This document shows, in pieces, positions 53,110 through 61,560 of a stretch of DNA of 64,000 bases. The notes below the pieces were generated by a model that worked only from the letters and a program-made list of their open reading frames with translations, had not been told where the DNA came from and made no database searches. The position numbers and the translations under genes are program-made. Each line of letters starts with the position of its first letter. Position 1 is the first letter of the stretch. Source of the DNA: Deminuibacter soli (GTDB taxonomy: Bacteria; Bacteroidota; Bacteroidia; Chitinophagales; Chitinophagaceae); contig NZ_QTJU01000002.1 of the NCBI RefSeq assembly GCF_003412455.1, positions 62,001 to 126,000 of the forward strand, written 5' to 3'.

Positions 53110-53412
53110 ATGTCAGATTTAAACATCAGTGTACCGCATAGTTTGCCGAAAGAGGAAGCCCTCACACGTATTAAAAACATGATTCAGCAGTTGCAGCGTG
53201 AGCAGGCAGGCACTATATCAAATGTGCAGGAAAACTGGGAAGGCAATACCGGTAATTTCAGCTTTAGCGCAAAAGGATTTGACCTTGCAGGTACTATACT
53301 GGTAAACGACAGCAATGTGGAGATTAATTCAAAGCTGCCATTTGCAGTGTCGTTGTTTAAGGGTGCTATCAGTTCGATGATTCAGCAGAAAGCTTCGGCC
53401 TTACTGGCGTAA
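53110..53412 (+). CDS. polyhydroxyalkanoic acid system family protein (PHA_gran_rgn)
   Basis: Cytoplasmic 100-aa protein matching the PHA granule-associated small protein family: MSDLNISVPHSLPKEEALTR, a central WEGNTGNFSFSAKGFDLAGT and a C-terminal amphipathic helix (LFKGAISSMIQQKASALL). In its family it is linked to polyhydroxyalkanoate systems, but no phaC or phasin lies nearby, so a broader role is possible. It follows the secreted protein by 73 bp and ends in a strong terminator. Confidence 0.8.
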   Translation: MSDLNISVPHSLPKEEALTRIKNMIQQLQREQAGTISNVQENWEGNTGNFSFSAKGFDLAGTILVNDSNVEINSKLPFAVSLFKGAISSMIQQKASALLA

Positions 53413-53432
53413 AAAAGTTATAGGGATAAAAG

Positions 53433-53460
53433 AAAAGCCGGCAAGTAATTGCCGGCTTTT
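53433..53460. terminator. bidirectional terminator
   Basis: AAAAGCCGGCAA (53433-53444), loop GTAA, TTGCCGGCTTTT (53449-53460). It terminates the PHA_gran_rgn gene on plus and could end a minus transcript from the small ORF at 53481-53579. Confidence 0.9.
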
Positions 53461-53480
53461 GTGTATCTGCAAATGCATTG

Positions 53481-53579
53481 TTACTGCCATGCATTGTACG
53501 ACTGCGTTTTGCCTGCAGCAGTGCGCAGGGCATTTGATTTAAGCCTTACAACAGGGGCGTACATCATACGGCGCGGCAT
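53481..53579 (-). CDS. possible 32-aa small ORF
   Basis: An ATG at 53579 opens a basic 32-residue frame (starting MPRRMMYAPVVRLKS) that stops at 53481, 21 bp before the T-rich side of the terminator at 53433-53460. It fills the otherwise empty gap 53461-53663. No family is recognised, and chance is a real possibility at this length. Confidence 0.25.
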   Translation of the reverse strand: MPRRMMYAPVVRLKSNALRTAAGKTQSYNAWQ

Positions 53580-53663
53580 GCTAAAACCTGTGGTCGTTAA
53601 TTTATAACTGCGTTTGGTTGTAACAGTTTACCTTGTAGAAGCTATTGCTTAAAGGCTTATTTT

Positions 53664-54530
53664 ATGATGCGAAGTTTTATTTTATATAGGATGTTACTGG
53701 TTATGGTATTGCTGCAAATGGGGTGCTCGGTATTTACCGGTGATAAGGGCTATTTTATTATTCACCAGCAGGTGAGTAAAGATTCGGCGGTGTTGCTGAA
53801 GAATAGCATCAATGGTTCGGTTAGTAATGATGTGTTTCAGCCATTGGTTTATAAAGAAGCCGGTAACAGCAGCCTCCCATACAGGATGCTTGCGCCTGAA
53901 ACGCTTTCCGGTAAACAGCGGTACCCGCTGGTGCTGGTGTTGCATGGTTCGGGTGCGGTGGGTACGGATAATGTTGCGCAACTGGGCATATTGGCCAAGC
54001 TGTGGGCGCAGCCGGGTATACGGGCAAAATATCCTGCATATGTGGTAGCGCCGCAGTTTCCGCAACGCTCATCCAGCTACGTAATGGATAAAAACCTGGG
54101 CGTGCTTGTTTCTTCACCGGGTGCCTGTTTAACAACTGCTTTGCAACTGGTAGATTCATTAAAAAAGGCGCTTCCTGTTGATGAACGCAAAATTTACGTG
54201 GTTGGTTTTTCGATGGGCGCTTCCAGCGTAATCAATGCCGTAAGTATGCGCCCGGGGCTGTTTGCAGCGGGTGTGGCTGTGTCGGGCATTCCTTCATTTA
54301 CCCAGCTGGATAACCTTAAGAACACGCCATTATGGATTGTACATGGCAATGCCGATACGGAAAACCCAATGGCAAGCGATTCGCTGCTGCACCAGCAGCT
54401 GCATGCAAAACATGCCGACCACCAGCTGAAGTACTGGGAGGTCGTCAATCTTGACCACAGTATCTACAATGAATTGTACAGCGGCGATGCATTGCCTAAG
54501 TGGTTGTTTAAGCACGGGCGGAAGCGGTAG
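53664..54530 (+). CDS. alpha/beta hydrolase lipoprotein (PHB-depolymerase/prolyl-oligopeptidase-like esterase)
   Basis: Exported lipoprotein esterase-type hydrolase of 288 aa. The signal ends LLQMGC, then SVFTGDKG. The oxyanion region LVLVLHGSGAVGTDN, nucleophile elbow GFSMGA with Ser183, acid in WIVHGNADTENP and the late His in NLDHSIYNELY form a complete triad. The layout resembles secreted feruloyl/acetyl esterases and PHB-depolymerase-like enzymes. It may remove ester groups from polysaccharides or act on small esters. The last 23 bp overlap the 3' end of the convergent membrane-protein gene. Confidence 0.88.
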   Translation: MMRSFILYRMLLVMVLLQMGCSVFTGDKGYFIIHQQVSKDSAVLLKNSINGSVSNDVFQPLVYKEAGNSSLPYRMLAPETLSGKQRYPLVLVLHGSGAVGTDNVAQLGILAKLWAQPGIRAKYPAYVVAPQFPQRSSSYVMDKNLGVLVSSPGACLTTALQLVDSLKKALPVDERKIYVVGFSMGASSVINAVSMRPGLFAAGVAVSGIPSFTQLDNLKNTPLWIVHGNADTENPMASDSLLHQQLHAKHADHQLKYWEVVNLDHSIYNELYSGDALPKWLFKHGRKR

Positions 54531-54996
54531 GAGTAGCTTGTTTATACACTCTCCACAAATAATATAACATAACTCCGCCAACGAAGAATTGCGCGATGCC
54601 GGTGGTTTCTATTAATACATTATCGGGCTGCTGGTAGGTGGGGGCAGGGTATAATGCACGCCATGTATGCATGTTTAATCCCCCGAAATAAAATATATTC
54701 TTCAGCAGGTGGTTATATGCACCTTCAAACACAGTAATACCAAGGCCGAATAACAGGGCTACAATTGCCAGGTACATCATAAGAAAGATGCGTTTGTGGT
54801 AATGCCGGTACAGGTACAAGGCTAATACGATTAAAACTATTGCAGCGCCGCCTGCAGGTACAATATGCTGCCGCCAGGGTGTGCGGTAAACCAGGCCACC
54901 GTAATAGTGATGAAAACCGGTAAGGATAAAAAGCAGTACGGTCCACAGGAGTGACTGATTAAGCCATTTGTTTTGCTGATGTGCTGTTGTTGACAT
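54508..54996 (-). CDS. small four- to five-TM membrane protein
   Basis: Inner-membrane protein of 162 aa from ATG 54996. TM segments: SLLWTVLLFILTGFHHYYGG, GGAAIVLIVLALYLYRHY, IFLMMYLAIVALLFGLGITV and a last one around IAQFFVGGVMLYYLWRVY. No family name is certain; it resembles small membrane proteins found beside TetR regulators. It is divergent from the TetR gene with a 128-bp shared promoter region that holds two palindromes, so it is the likely regulatory target. Confidence 0.75.
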   Translation of the reverse strand: MSTTAHQQNKWLNQSLLWTVLLFILTGFHHYYGGLVYRTPWRQHIVPAGGAAIVLIVLALYLYRHYHKRIFLMMYLAIVALLFGLGITVFEGAYNHLLKNIFYFGGLNMHTWRALYPAPTYQQPDNVLIETTGIAQFFVGGVMLYYLWRVYKQATPTASARA

Positions 54997-55017
54997 GATA
55001 GACAATTATTAGAAACT

Positions 55018-55029
55018 GAACACTTGTTC
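55018..55029. promoter_or_regulatory. palindrome GAACActTGTTC, candidate TetR operator
   Basis: A 12-bp perfect palindrome, 22 bp upstream of the membrane-protein start. It shares GAAC/GTTC half-sites with the palindrome at 55085-55104. Confidence 0.5.
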
Positions 55030-55084
55030 TATATTTACAAAGTAAAATATTGCCTGCGGTACAGCCCAGGCATAAAAAGCCGTC

Positions 55085-55104
55085 TTTGTTCGATAGTGAA
55101 CAAA
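55085..55104. promoter_or_regulatory. inverted repeat TTTGTTC-n6-GAACAAA, candidate TetR operator
   Basis: Two 7-bp perfect arms, 20 bp in total, a size typical for TetR-family sites. It lies 21 bp upstream of the TetR start codon, suitable for autorepression. Confidence 0.55.
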
Positions 55105-55124
55105 TCCTCAAAAAAGTTCAGCGT

Positions 55125-55706
55125 ATGGCTAGCCGTCAACATACATTACAGGATGACCGGAGAACACAAAAGACCCGCAAACTGCTGGCAGAAGCGTTAA
55201 AGGAACTGATTGCCGAAAAAGGCTACGACGCCATTACCATACAGGATATTATTGATCGCGCCAACGTAGGCAGAAGTACATTTTACAGTCATTATGAAAG
55301 CAAGGAACAATTGCTGGTGGGGAATATCAATTTTCAGCAGGCATTGCTGGATGCACCGCTGCATGAGCCGGAGCAATATCCATGGGGAGTGAATTTGTCT
55401 TATCTTTTTTACCACACGAAAGAGCATATGCACCTGGTAAAATCGTTAACCAAAACAGGAAGCATTGGCATACTCAGTAACTTTTTTGCAGACTTATGTG
55501 CCGGTAAAATAGTGGCATACTGCAAGGCCAATTATACAATAAGCAAAAAAGACCTGCGGATGATTGAGTATAAAGCTGCGGCTGCTGCAGGCGGGGTTGT
55601 GCGGATGTTATTTAAATGGCTGGCCGATGGGGCAAAAACACCTGAGCAGGAAATGATCAGCTATGCGGCCGGCGTACTGGATTATTGTATGGAGGCAGCA
55701 CCGTAA
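55125..55706 (+). CDS. TetR-family transcriptional regulator
   Basis: Dimeric one-component repressor of 193 aa from ATG 55125. The N-terminal HTH is canonical (LLAEALKELIAEKGYDAITI, QDIIDRANVGRSTFYSHYES). The C-terminal ligand domain (YLFYHTKEHMHLVKSLTK, AAAAAGGVVRMLFKWLADGA) matches TetR C-terminal domains of the DhaS/TetR_C type. The frame extends upstream to 55050 but only by a non-ATG codon. It probably controls the divergent membrane-protein gene and itself through the inverted repeats between them. Confidence 0.92.
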   Translation: MASRQHTLQDDRRTQKTRKLLAEALKELIAEKGYDAITIQDIIDRANVGRSTFYSHYESKEQLLVGNINFQQALLDAPLHEPEQYPWGVNLSYLFYHTKEHMHLVKSLTKTGSIGILSNFFADLCAGKIVAYCKANYTISKKDLRMIEYKAAAAAGGVVRMLFKWLADGAKTPEQEMISYAAGVLDYCMEAAP

Positions 55707-55770
55707 TCTCGCCGGCTGGATGCTTTTAAATAACCGGGATTTAAATTATATTTAACCTAAATGAACAATC

Positions 55771-56280
55771 ATGCTGTCAAAAACAATACAGGAAGCTTTA
55801 AACAACCAGGTTAAATTAGAGGCCGCATCTTCACACGCCTATCTGGCGATGGCCAACTGGGCCGATATACAACCGGGACTTGACAATGTGGCTGAATACT
55901 TTTTTCAGCAAAGTGATGAAGAGCGCGTGCATATGCTGAAGCTGATGCGTTTTATCAACGAGCGCGGCGGTTTTGCATTTGTGCCCACACTGGAACAGCC
56001 TATCATTACGTTCAAGGGTATCAAAAGCATGTTTGAAGACTTCCTGAAGCATGAAATTGTGGTGTCTATCAGCATCAATGAACTGGTAGACCTCGCTTTG
56101 AAAGAAAAAGACTACGCCACCCACAACTTTTTACAGTGGTATGTAAGCGAGCAGATTGAAGAAGAAAAAAGTGCGCGTGTGCTGAATGATAAACTGGAAA
56201 TGATTGGCGAAGATAAAAGCGGTTTGTACCTGTTTGACAGGGATATCATGATGACAAGGCAACGCCCGAGAGGCAAATAA
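55771..56280 (+). CDS. ftnA: ferritin (FtnA type)
   Basis: Cytoplasmic iron-storage protein, 169 aa, normal length for bacterial non-haem ferritin; 24 subunits form the cage. Ferroxidase ligands are visible: Glu17 in KLEAASSHAYLAMANW, Glu51 and His54 in DEERVHMLKLM, Glu in HEIVVSISINELVDLALKEK and the QIEEEKSAR helix. It lies 64 bp after the TetR gene but has no evident functional link with it. In the stretch before the start, AATTATATTTAACC could hold a promoter. No terminator of good quality follows in the 56-bp convergent gap. Confidence 0.95.
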   Translation: MLSKTIQEALNNQVKLEAASSHAYLAMANWADIQPGLDNVAEYFFQQSDEERVHMLKLMRFINERGGFAFVPTLEQPIITFKGIKSMFEDFLKHEIVVSISINELVDLALKEKDYATHNFLQWYVSEQIEEEKSARVLNDKLEMIGEDKSGLYLFDRDIMMTRQRPRGK

Positions 56281-56336
56281 GCAGGGCGACACCTGAATTA
56301 TATTGTTACAGGGCTTGCAACGTTTATCCACAGCGC

Positions 56337-57641
56337 TTATGAATGAAAGCGGATGGTGAATGCTGTGAGCCCTTCGCGTATATTCTTCAGTGAAAATTCA
56401 AAGCCGTGGTTGTGCAGTATTTCTTTGATAAGGGTAAGCCCTATTCCCTGCCCATCGGGCTTAGTGCTGAAAAAAGGACTGAACAGCTGTGCTGAAGCGG
56501 CTTCGCTGATGCCCTTGCCGGTATCGGTGATTTGCAATACGCGGCTGGTTCTGTTGAGCAAAAAACCAATTTCCCCGTTTGTTTCAATGGCATCAATCGC
56601 ATTCTGGATGATATTGATCAATACCTGCTCCATCTGCTGTGCATCGCACACAATAAAGAACGGTTCTTCATCCATGCGGTAAGTAAACCGGATGGCTTTT
56701 TCTCCTGCCTTTTTCTCCATTAAGCGGGTGATGGATTGCAGCAATGCATGAAAGTCTGTTGACTTCGCTGCAGGTGCCGGCAGTCGCACCAGGTCGGCGA
56801 AATTGCGCATGAATGCATTCAGGTTGTGGTTACGGTCTATCGCAACCTGCAGGGCATGTTGCAACGGCTGGTGCCGGCTGTTTTGCCAGATGGTTTGTAC
56901 GCTGAGTGCAGATTGTAAAATGGAGTTAACCGGGCCAATACTGTTGTTTACTTCATGCGCCATCATGCGGATGACTTTGCCGTAAGCTTTTTTCTCTGCT
57001 GCCAGTATCTCTGCTGTCAGCTCTTCAATCATTACGAAGTGGCGCGGGAAACCACGGTCTATAAAATGCGATTTCTGCAGCTTGTAAGTGGCGGTGCCGT
57101 TGATGGTAAATGTTGCAGACTGACCTGAGGCCAGCTGCTGCATTTGTTTGAATACAGGATGTGTTAATGTGTGAATGGATTGCGCGCGCAGGTCTTCTGC
57201 TTTTACGTCGAGTAATTGTAATGCCTTCGGGTTTACCTGTTGTATGTTGTTGTCAAAGTCGAGTATGATAATGCCGGTGGGAGAGGTGTAGATCAGCTTT
57301 TCGAGAAACAGGTGCTGTTGTTCCTGCCGGGTGCGCTCGGTACGCAGTGCATCCATCATCTGGTTATATACCAGTATCAGCCGGTCCATTTCATAACTGC
57401 CTACAGGTAAAAACTTCACGGTGAAATCCTTGTCCTTCATGGCTTCTGCGCCATCGGTGAGCAGTTTCAGCGGCTGCAGTAACTGCCTGAACAATTGCCA
57501 GGATAATATCACAGACAAAATGATAACTGCTTCGGCAGCGATAAACAGCAGCTTGTTTTCGCGGAATACATAATACGACAATACGAGCGCCGTAAGATGC
57601 AGCAGGGCTATGAAAAGAATGTATTTAGTCCGCAGTTTCAT
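56337..57641 (-). CDS. sensor histidine kinase (NtrB/NtrY-like)
   Basis: Membrane-bound histidine kinase of 434 aa. Two TM helices (about 5-25 and 31-51) leave an outside loop of only a few residues, so sensing is likely in or near the membrane. HAMP follows (about 52-105), then PAS (about 112-205; TSPTGIIILDFDNNIQQVNP), the H box with His229 (RMMAHEVNNSIGPVNSIL), N box (QVLINIIQNAIDAIE) and G boxes (ITDTGKGIS, FSTKPDGQGIGLTL). The start overlaps the response-regulator gene by 17 bp. It probably responds to envelope stress or to substrates of the adjacent ABC exporter. Confidence 0.93.
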   Translation of the reverse strand: MKLRTKYILFIALLHLTALVLSYYVFRENKLLFIAAEAVIILSVILSWQLFRQLLQPLKLLTDGAEAMKDKDFTVKFLPVGSYEMDRLILVYNQMMDALRTERTRQEQQHLFLEKLIYTSPTGIIILDFDNNIQQVNPKALQLLDVKAEDLRAQSIHTLTHPVFKQMQQLASGQSATFTINGTATYKLQKSHFIDRGFPRHFVMIEELTAEILAAEKKAYGKVIRMMAHEVNNSIGPVNSILQSALSVQTIWQNSRHQPLQHALQVAIDRNHNLNAFMRNFADLVRLPAPAAKSTDFHALLQSITRLMEKKAGEKAIRFTYRMDEEPFFIVCDAQQMEQVLINIIQNAIDAIETNGEIGFLLNRTSRVLQITDTGKGISEAASAQLFSPFFSTKPDGQGIGLTLIKEILHNHGFEFSLKNIREGLTAFTIRFHS

Positions 57642-58998
57642 CGTAAGGGATATTGTATTTTTCCAGGCGCCTGTACAGTGAACTGCGGGTAATGCCCAGT
57701 GCTGCTGCTGCTTTGGCTATTTTGTTTTTGTGAAAAGCCATTGCTTTCTGAATCATCTGCATCTCCAGCTCATCCAGTGTAATGCTGCCTACTTCGGGCA
57801 GTTGCAGGTTGCCTTTTTTTACGGTAGACATGGCCAGTTGCGAGCGAAAATTTTCCGTGTCGAGCTCATCTTTACGGCTAACGAGTACCGATCTTTCTAT
57901 CAGGTTTTTCAGCTGGCGGATATTGCCGGGTAAGGGTAATTGCTGCAGCCATTTCAAAGCGGCAGGGGTAACCGTAAGTGCAGGGCGGTTATACATTTCT
58001 TTCAGGTTGCGGATAAAGAAGTTTACCAGCAGGGGAATATCGCCGGGGCGCTCGCGCAATGCAGGCAGGTGCAGCGTAATAAGGTTGATGCGGTAAAACA
58101 GGTCTTCCCTGAACGTGCCCTTGCTCACCATTTCTTCCAATGGTTTGTTGGTGGCGCATACCACGCGGATATCAACCGTTTTGGTACGGCTGCTGCCGAG
58201 TACTTCATAGGTTCTGTCTTGCAGCACGCGCAGCAGTTTTACCTGGCTGCCTGTTTCCAGTTCGCCAATTTCATCGAGAAAGATGGTGCCCTTGCCGGCC
58301 ATTTCAAAACGACCAATGCGGTCTGTTCTGGCATCGGTGAAGGCGCCTCTTACATGACCGAACATTTCGCTTTCGAACAGGGAAGTGGAAATGCCGCCGA
58401 GGTTTACTTTCACAAACGGTTTTTGTTTGCGCAGGCTGTTGAGGTGGATGGCTTCTGCGATCAGCTCTTTGCCGGTGCCGCTTTCGCCGGTGATCAGTAC
58501 ACTGGCATCTGTAGCTGCAATGCGGCCAATGGTTTCAAGAATATCCAGCAGGCGTTCATCTTCACCAATAATGTTACCGAACTGGTACAAACTGTCGAGC
58601 TGTTTGCGGGTACGGTGCAGCGGTTTTGTTTCCTGTAAATGCAGCAGGGTTTTAACGGATTGCAGCAGGTAGGCATTGTCCCAGGGTTTGTTGATAAAAT
58701 CATTCGCACCCAGTTTCATGCCCTGTACAGCCAGTTCAATGGTACCCCATCCGGTGATAAGCACCACCGGCACGGCCGGGTTTACCTGTTTCAGTTGCTT
58801 CAATAATTCCATGCCTTCCTTGCCTGATGTTTCGATAGAGAAATTCAGGTCGAGCATCACCAGTGAGATATTACCCTGTGCCAGCAGCTGCAAGGCTTCC
58901 TGTGGTGCGGATGCAGCAACGGCCCGCATGCCTTCATTTTGAAAAAGCAGCAGCAGCGAGGTTCTTACGGCGATATCATCGTCAATAATCAGTAGCAT
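57625..58998 (-). CDS. sigma-54-dependent NtrC-family response regulator
   Basis: Activator of 457 aa in three domains. The receiver has acidic residues Asp6-Asp8, phospho-acceptor Asp50 (LVMLDLNF) and Lys104 (INKPW). The AAA+ domain has Walker A at 171-178 (GESGTGKE), Walker B (GTIFLDEIGEL) and the sigma-54 contact loop GAFTDA at 218-223, instead of the classical GAFTGA. A Fis-type HTH closes it (KIAKAAAALGITRSSLYRRL). It is translationally coupled to the kinase. A terminator-like hairpin separates it from the upstream permease gene, so it may be partly transcribed on its own. Likely target: the ABC exporter operon. Confidence 0.95.
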   Translation of the reverse strand: MLLIIDDDIAVRTSLLLLFQNEGMRAVAASAPQEALQLLAQGNISLVMLDLNFSIETSGKEGMELLKQLKQVNPAVPVVLITGWGTIELAVQGMKLGANDFINKPWDNAYLLQSVKTLLHLQETKPLHRTRKQLDSLYQFGNIIGEDERLLDILETIGRIAATDASVLITGESGTGKELIAEAIHLNSLRKQKPFVKVNLGGISTSLFESEMFGHVRGAFTDARTDRIGRFEMAGKGTIFLDEIGELETGSQVKLLRVLQDRTYEVLGSSRTKTVDIRVVCATNKPLEEMVSKGTFREDLFYRINLITLHLPALRERPGDIPLLVNFFIRNLKEMYNRPALTVTPAALKWLQQLPLPGNIRQLKNLIERSVLVSRKDELDTENFRSQLAMSTVKKGNLQLPEVGSITLDELEMQMIQKAMAFHKNKIAKAAAALGITRSSLYRRLEKYNIPYDETAD

Positions 58999-59049
58999 AG
59001 TTACAGGGCAAGTTAACGATTTTGCGGGGCAGGTGAAAAGTGTTGTTCA

Positions 59050-59088
59050 AAACAGGCTGCGGTTGATATAATACAGCGCAGCCTGTTT
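59050..59088 (-). terminator. hairpin after the ABC permease gene
   Basis: AAACAGGCTGCG (59050-59061) pairs perfectly with CGCAGCCTGTTT (59077-59088), 15-nt loop; on the minus strand the stem ends in TTTTG. It lies 15 bp after the permease stop and before the response regulator. Confidence 0.65.
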
Positions 59089-59102
59089 CATGTAATTGAC
59101 CG

Positions 59103-60281
59103 CTAATCTTCGTGTAAGGCCACTGCCGGGTAAATGGCAGCCGCCTGTTTGCCGGGATACAGGCTGCAAACCAATACCAACGCATAAATAAACACAATGG
59201 CAAACAGCAATGCCCAGAGATATACGCCAGTGGGTAGATCCAATACATTCAATAAAGGGAATTGTATGGCGAAGAAAATGCCGACAAGCAGGGCCAGGGT
59301 GGCAAGCAGCAGTGATTCGGCTACCAGCTGGCCTGAAATACCATTGCCTGTGGCGCCAACTGCCCTGCGCAAACCAATTTCGCCCCTGCGTTTGTTGATG
59401 TTGTACCAGAGTACGCCAAACAAGCCAAGTGCAACGTTAATAATCAGAAATCCGCTTACCGTGCCAAGTATAATCACGGGTACCAGGGTTGTGTTATTGG
59501 CGCTTTTCCGTTTGTCTTCCAGGTGGGTAATTTCGATGTTGGCGTTTTTCATGGTATTGGCCATGAGTTTATACAAGCGGCCTTCAAAGGCAGCGTCTGA
59601 ACCGGGCGCCACTCTTATCATTGCTGTACCCATCCAGTGGTATTCACTGGTGTCGGGACGTACGTACATGGCTTTGCCGGCGGGCATATATTCGTTGGTG
59701 TATTTGCCATCTTCCACAACGCCGATCACCTGCATTTGGTTTTTATCGTCACCTACCAGTTGGCCCAATGCTTTACCGGTGCCAAACAGTTCTGTTTTTA
59801 GTTTATTGTTGATAACAATAGGTTTGTTTTTGGCAGCACCCTCGTTCTTTGCAAACCAGCGGCCTTCCAGCAAATGCAGTTGCAGCGCATCTTTATAACT
59901 ATCTTCTGCCAGGTAGTAGTTGATGCTGCGCACGTCTTTCCCTTTGTACGGGAAGCCGGTTTGCGAAGTGTTGCCCGAAAACGGCGTGTTGGCGTTGGTA
60001 AAACAAACCGCTTTTACCTGTGGCAGTGACAGCATGTTGCGGCGCAGGTTATCGTAAAACATGGCGGCAGAATCGCCATTGGTGGTACCAAGGTCGTTGT
60101 TGAAATTGGCTACCCATACATTACTGTATTCAAAGCCGCGTGGTTTGCTGTAGTTGCGGTAATTAAACACGAGCAGGGTGAACACCGCGAACAGTACCAG
60201 GAAGGATACCAGTACCTCGGTGAGCAGCAGGGAATTCTGCTTTTTCTTATTCCAGATAAGGATAAATAGATGTTTGAGCAT
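59103..60281 (-). CDS. ABC transporter permease (MacB/FtsX type)
   Basis: Inner-membrane permease of 392 aa. TM1 (LLLTEVLVSFLVLFAVFTLL) is followed by a periplasmic MacB_PCD domain (about 45-265; LLEGRWFAKNEGAAKNKPIV, GTGKALGQLVGDDKNQMQVI) and a C-terminal FtsX block of three TM helices (IILGTVSGFLIINVALGLFG, KRRGEIGLRRAVGATGNGIS, LFAIVFIYALVLVCSLYPGK). The cytoplasmic loop RRGEIGLRRAVGA is the coupling motif that contacts the ATPase. Gap to the upstream permease is 26 bp. The pair probably forms a heterodimer that exports a substrate with the adaptor and TolC. Confidence 0.93.
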   Translation of the reverse strand: MLKHLFILIWNKKKQNSLLLTEVLVSFLVLFAVFTLLVFNYRNYSKPRGFEYSNVWVANFNNDLGTTNGDSAAMFYDNLRRNMLSLPQVKAVCFTNANTPFSGNTSQTGFPYKGKDVRSINYYLAEDSYKDALQLHLLEGRWFAKNEGAAKNKPIVINNKLKTELFGTGKALGQLVGDDKNQMQVIGVVEDGKYTNEYMPAGKAMYVRPDTSEYHWMGTAMIRVAPGSDAAFEGRLYKLMANTMKNANIEITHLEDKRKSANNTTLVPVIILGTVSGFLIINVALGLFGVLWYNINKRRGEIGLRRAVGATGNGISGQLVAESLLLATLALLVGIFFAIQFPLLNVLDLPTGVYLWALLFAIVFIYALVLVCSLYPGKQAAAIYPAVALHED

Positions 60282-60307
60282 AACAGCCGTTTAAACGATG
60301 AATGATT

Positions 60308-61534
60308 TTATTGTGCCTTTAATGCGTTCACCACATTGAGCCGCGACATGCGCCAGGCCGGGTATACACCCGATACGAGGCCAAATACAAGGCATATTAC
60401 CAGTCCGATGATCAATACCATATAGTTGATGCTTAACTCGAGATTGGGAATAAATTCCATGTGATTGATGACCGCAAGAATGATGGCTGAAAACACGATA
60501 CCGATTAAACCGCCCAGCAGGGTAAGTATCAGGTTCTCTACCAGGAATTGCTGTACCAGCGCACCCGAAGATGCACCGAATGCTTTGCGTACGCCTATTT
60601 CAGAAGAGCGCTCCATAATGCGCGTTATGTTAATGTTTACCAGGTTAAGGGTGGGCAATAACATGACAAACAACGTGAAAACGGCGAGCGCGGTAATTGC
60701 AACAGACAAACCTGAGTGCTTTTCGTTACCGGTATTTACAATGGCGTTGATAAAGGTGCCGGCAGTGCAGTTAATGTGATCGTACTGTTTGTCTGGCAAA
60801 GGCAGGCGTGCCACCATCTGTGAAAACTCTTTCTGTATTTTGGGCAGATCGCTTTTGGATTCGGCCAGCAGTATGCCCATGTATCCGCCCTGATAACCTT
60901 TATCGTTGTAATCCCTTTTAGACACGGTATAAGGCAGGTAGATGTCGGAATACAACATATACAGGGTAGAAGGGATGTTCTTTACCACACCTGTTACGCG
61001 GTACTGCACATTGTCTGCTTCAATATACTTGCCGGTAACGGATGTTGCATTACCAAAATAGGCTTTGCGCATGTCTTCCGATATCACCGTTACGTGCTCG
61101 CCGTTGGCAATCTGTTGCGCGGTGAAAGGCTTGCCTTCCAGGAATTCATGGTCCAGTACATCCCAGAAATCGGCATTGGTGTATTTGTAGTTGACCGCTA
61201 TTTTCTTGTTATTGACATAGGTGTTGGTACCCGCTGAGCTGGAAGAGATGGCTATTTTAACGGGTGTTGCAATACTGCGGGCATAATGGTCAAGAAAATA
61301 AAAAGAGAGCCCGCTGCCGTTCATGGAATTGGGGCCACACAGTTCAATATGGTTGATGTAGAGGCAGCGGTCGCGTTTTTTATCGGGGTAATTATCGCCC
61401 ACTACTTTGGTAATGAAGGCTGCCAGTACCAGCATAATGGTTAGTGTAAAGCTGATGCCAAAGAGGCTGATGAACGTAAAGAATTTCCTTCTTTTTAAAA
61501 CGGCGATGGCTATTTTGAAATAGTTGATAAGCAT
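60308..61534 (-). CDS. ABC transporter permease (MacB/FtsX type), second subunit
   Basis: Inner-membrane permease of 408 aa with the same architecture as the next gene: TM1 (KFFTFISLFGISFTLTIMLV), periplasmic domain (about 45-280; FLEGKPFTAQQIANGEHVTV, YRVTGVVKNIPSTLYMLYSD) and C-terminal FtsX block (LFVMLLPTLNLVNINITRIM, RSSEIGVRKAFGASSGALVQ, VSGVYPAWRMSRLNVVNALK). EIGVRKAFGA is the ATPase coupling loop. It lies 26 bp after the ATPase gene. The two permeases are clearly diverged, as usual for heteromeric systems of this type. Confidence 0.93.
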   Translation of the reverse strand: MLINYFKIAIAVLKRRKFFTFISLFGISFTLTIMLVLAAFITKVVGDNYPDKKRDRCLYINHIELCGPNSMNGSGLSFYFLDHYARSIATPVKIAISSSSAGTNTYVNNKKIAVNYKYTNADFWDVLDHEFLEGKPFTAQQIANGEHVTVISEDMRKAYFGNATSVTGKYIEADNVQYRVTGVVKNIPSTLYMLYSDIYLPYTVSKRDYNDKGYQGGYMGILLAESKSDLPKIQKEFSQMVARLPLPDKQYDHINCTAGTFINAIVNTGNEKHSGLSVAITALAVFTLFVMLLPTLNLVNINITRIMERSSEIGVRKAFGASSGALVQQFLVENLILTLLGGLIGIVFSAIILAVINHMEFIPNLELSINYMVLIIGLVICLVFGLVSGVYPAWRMSRLNVVNALKAQ

Positions 61535-61560
61535 GCTGTTCAGGTTGATGCGTTGTTGAA

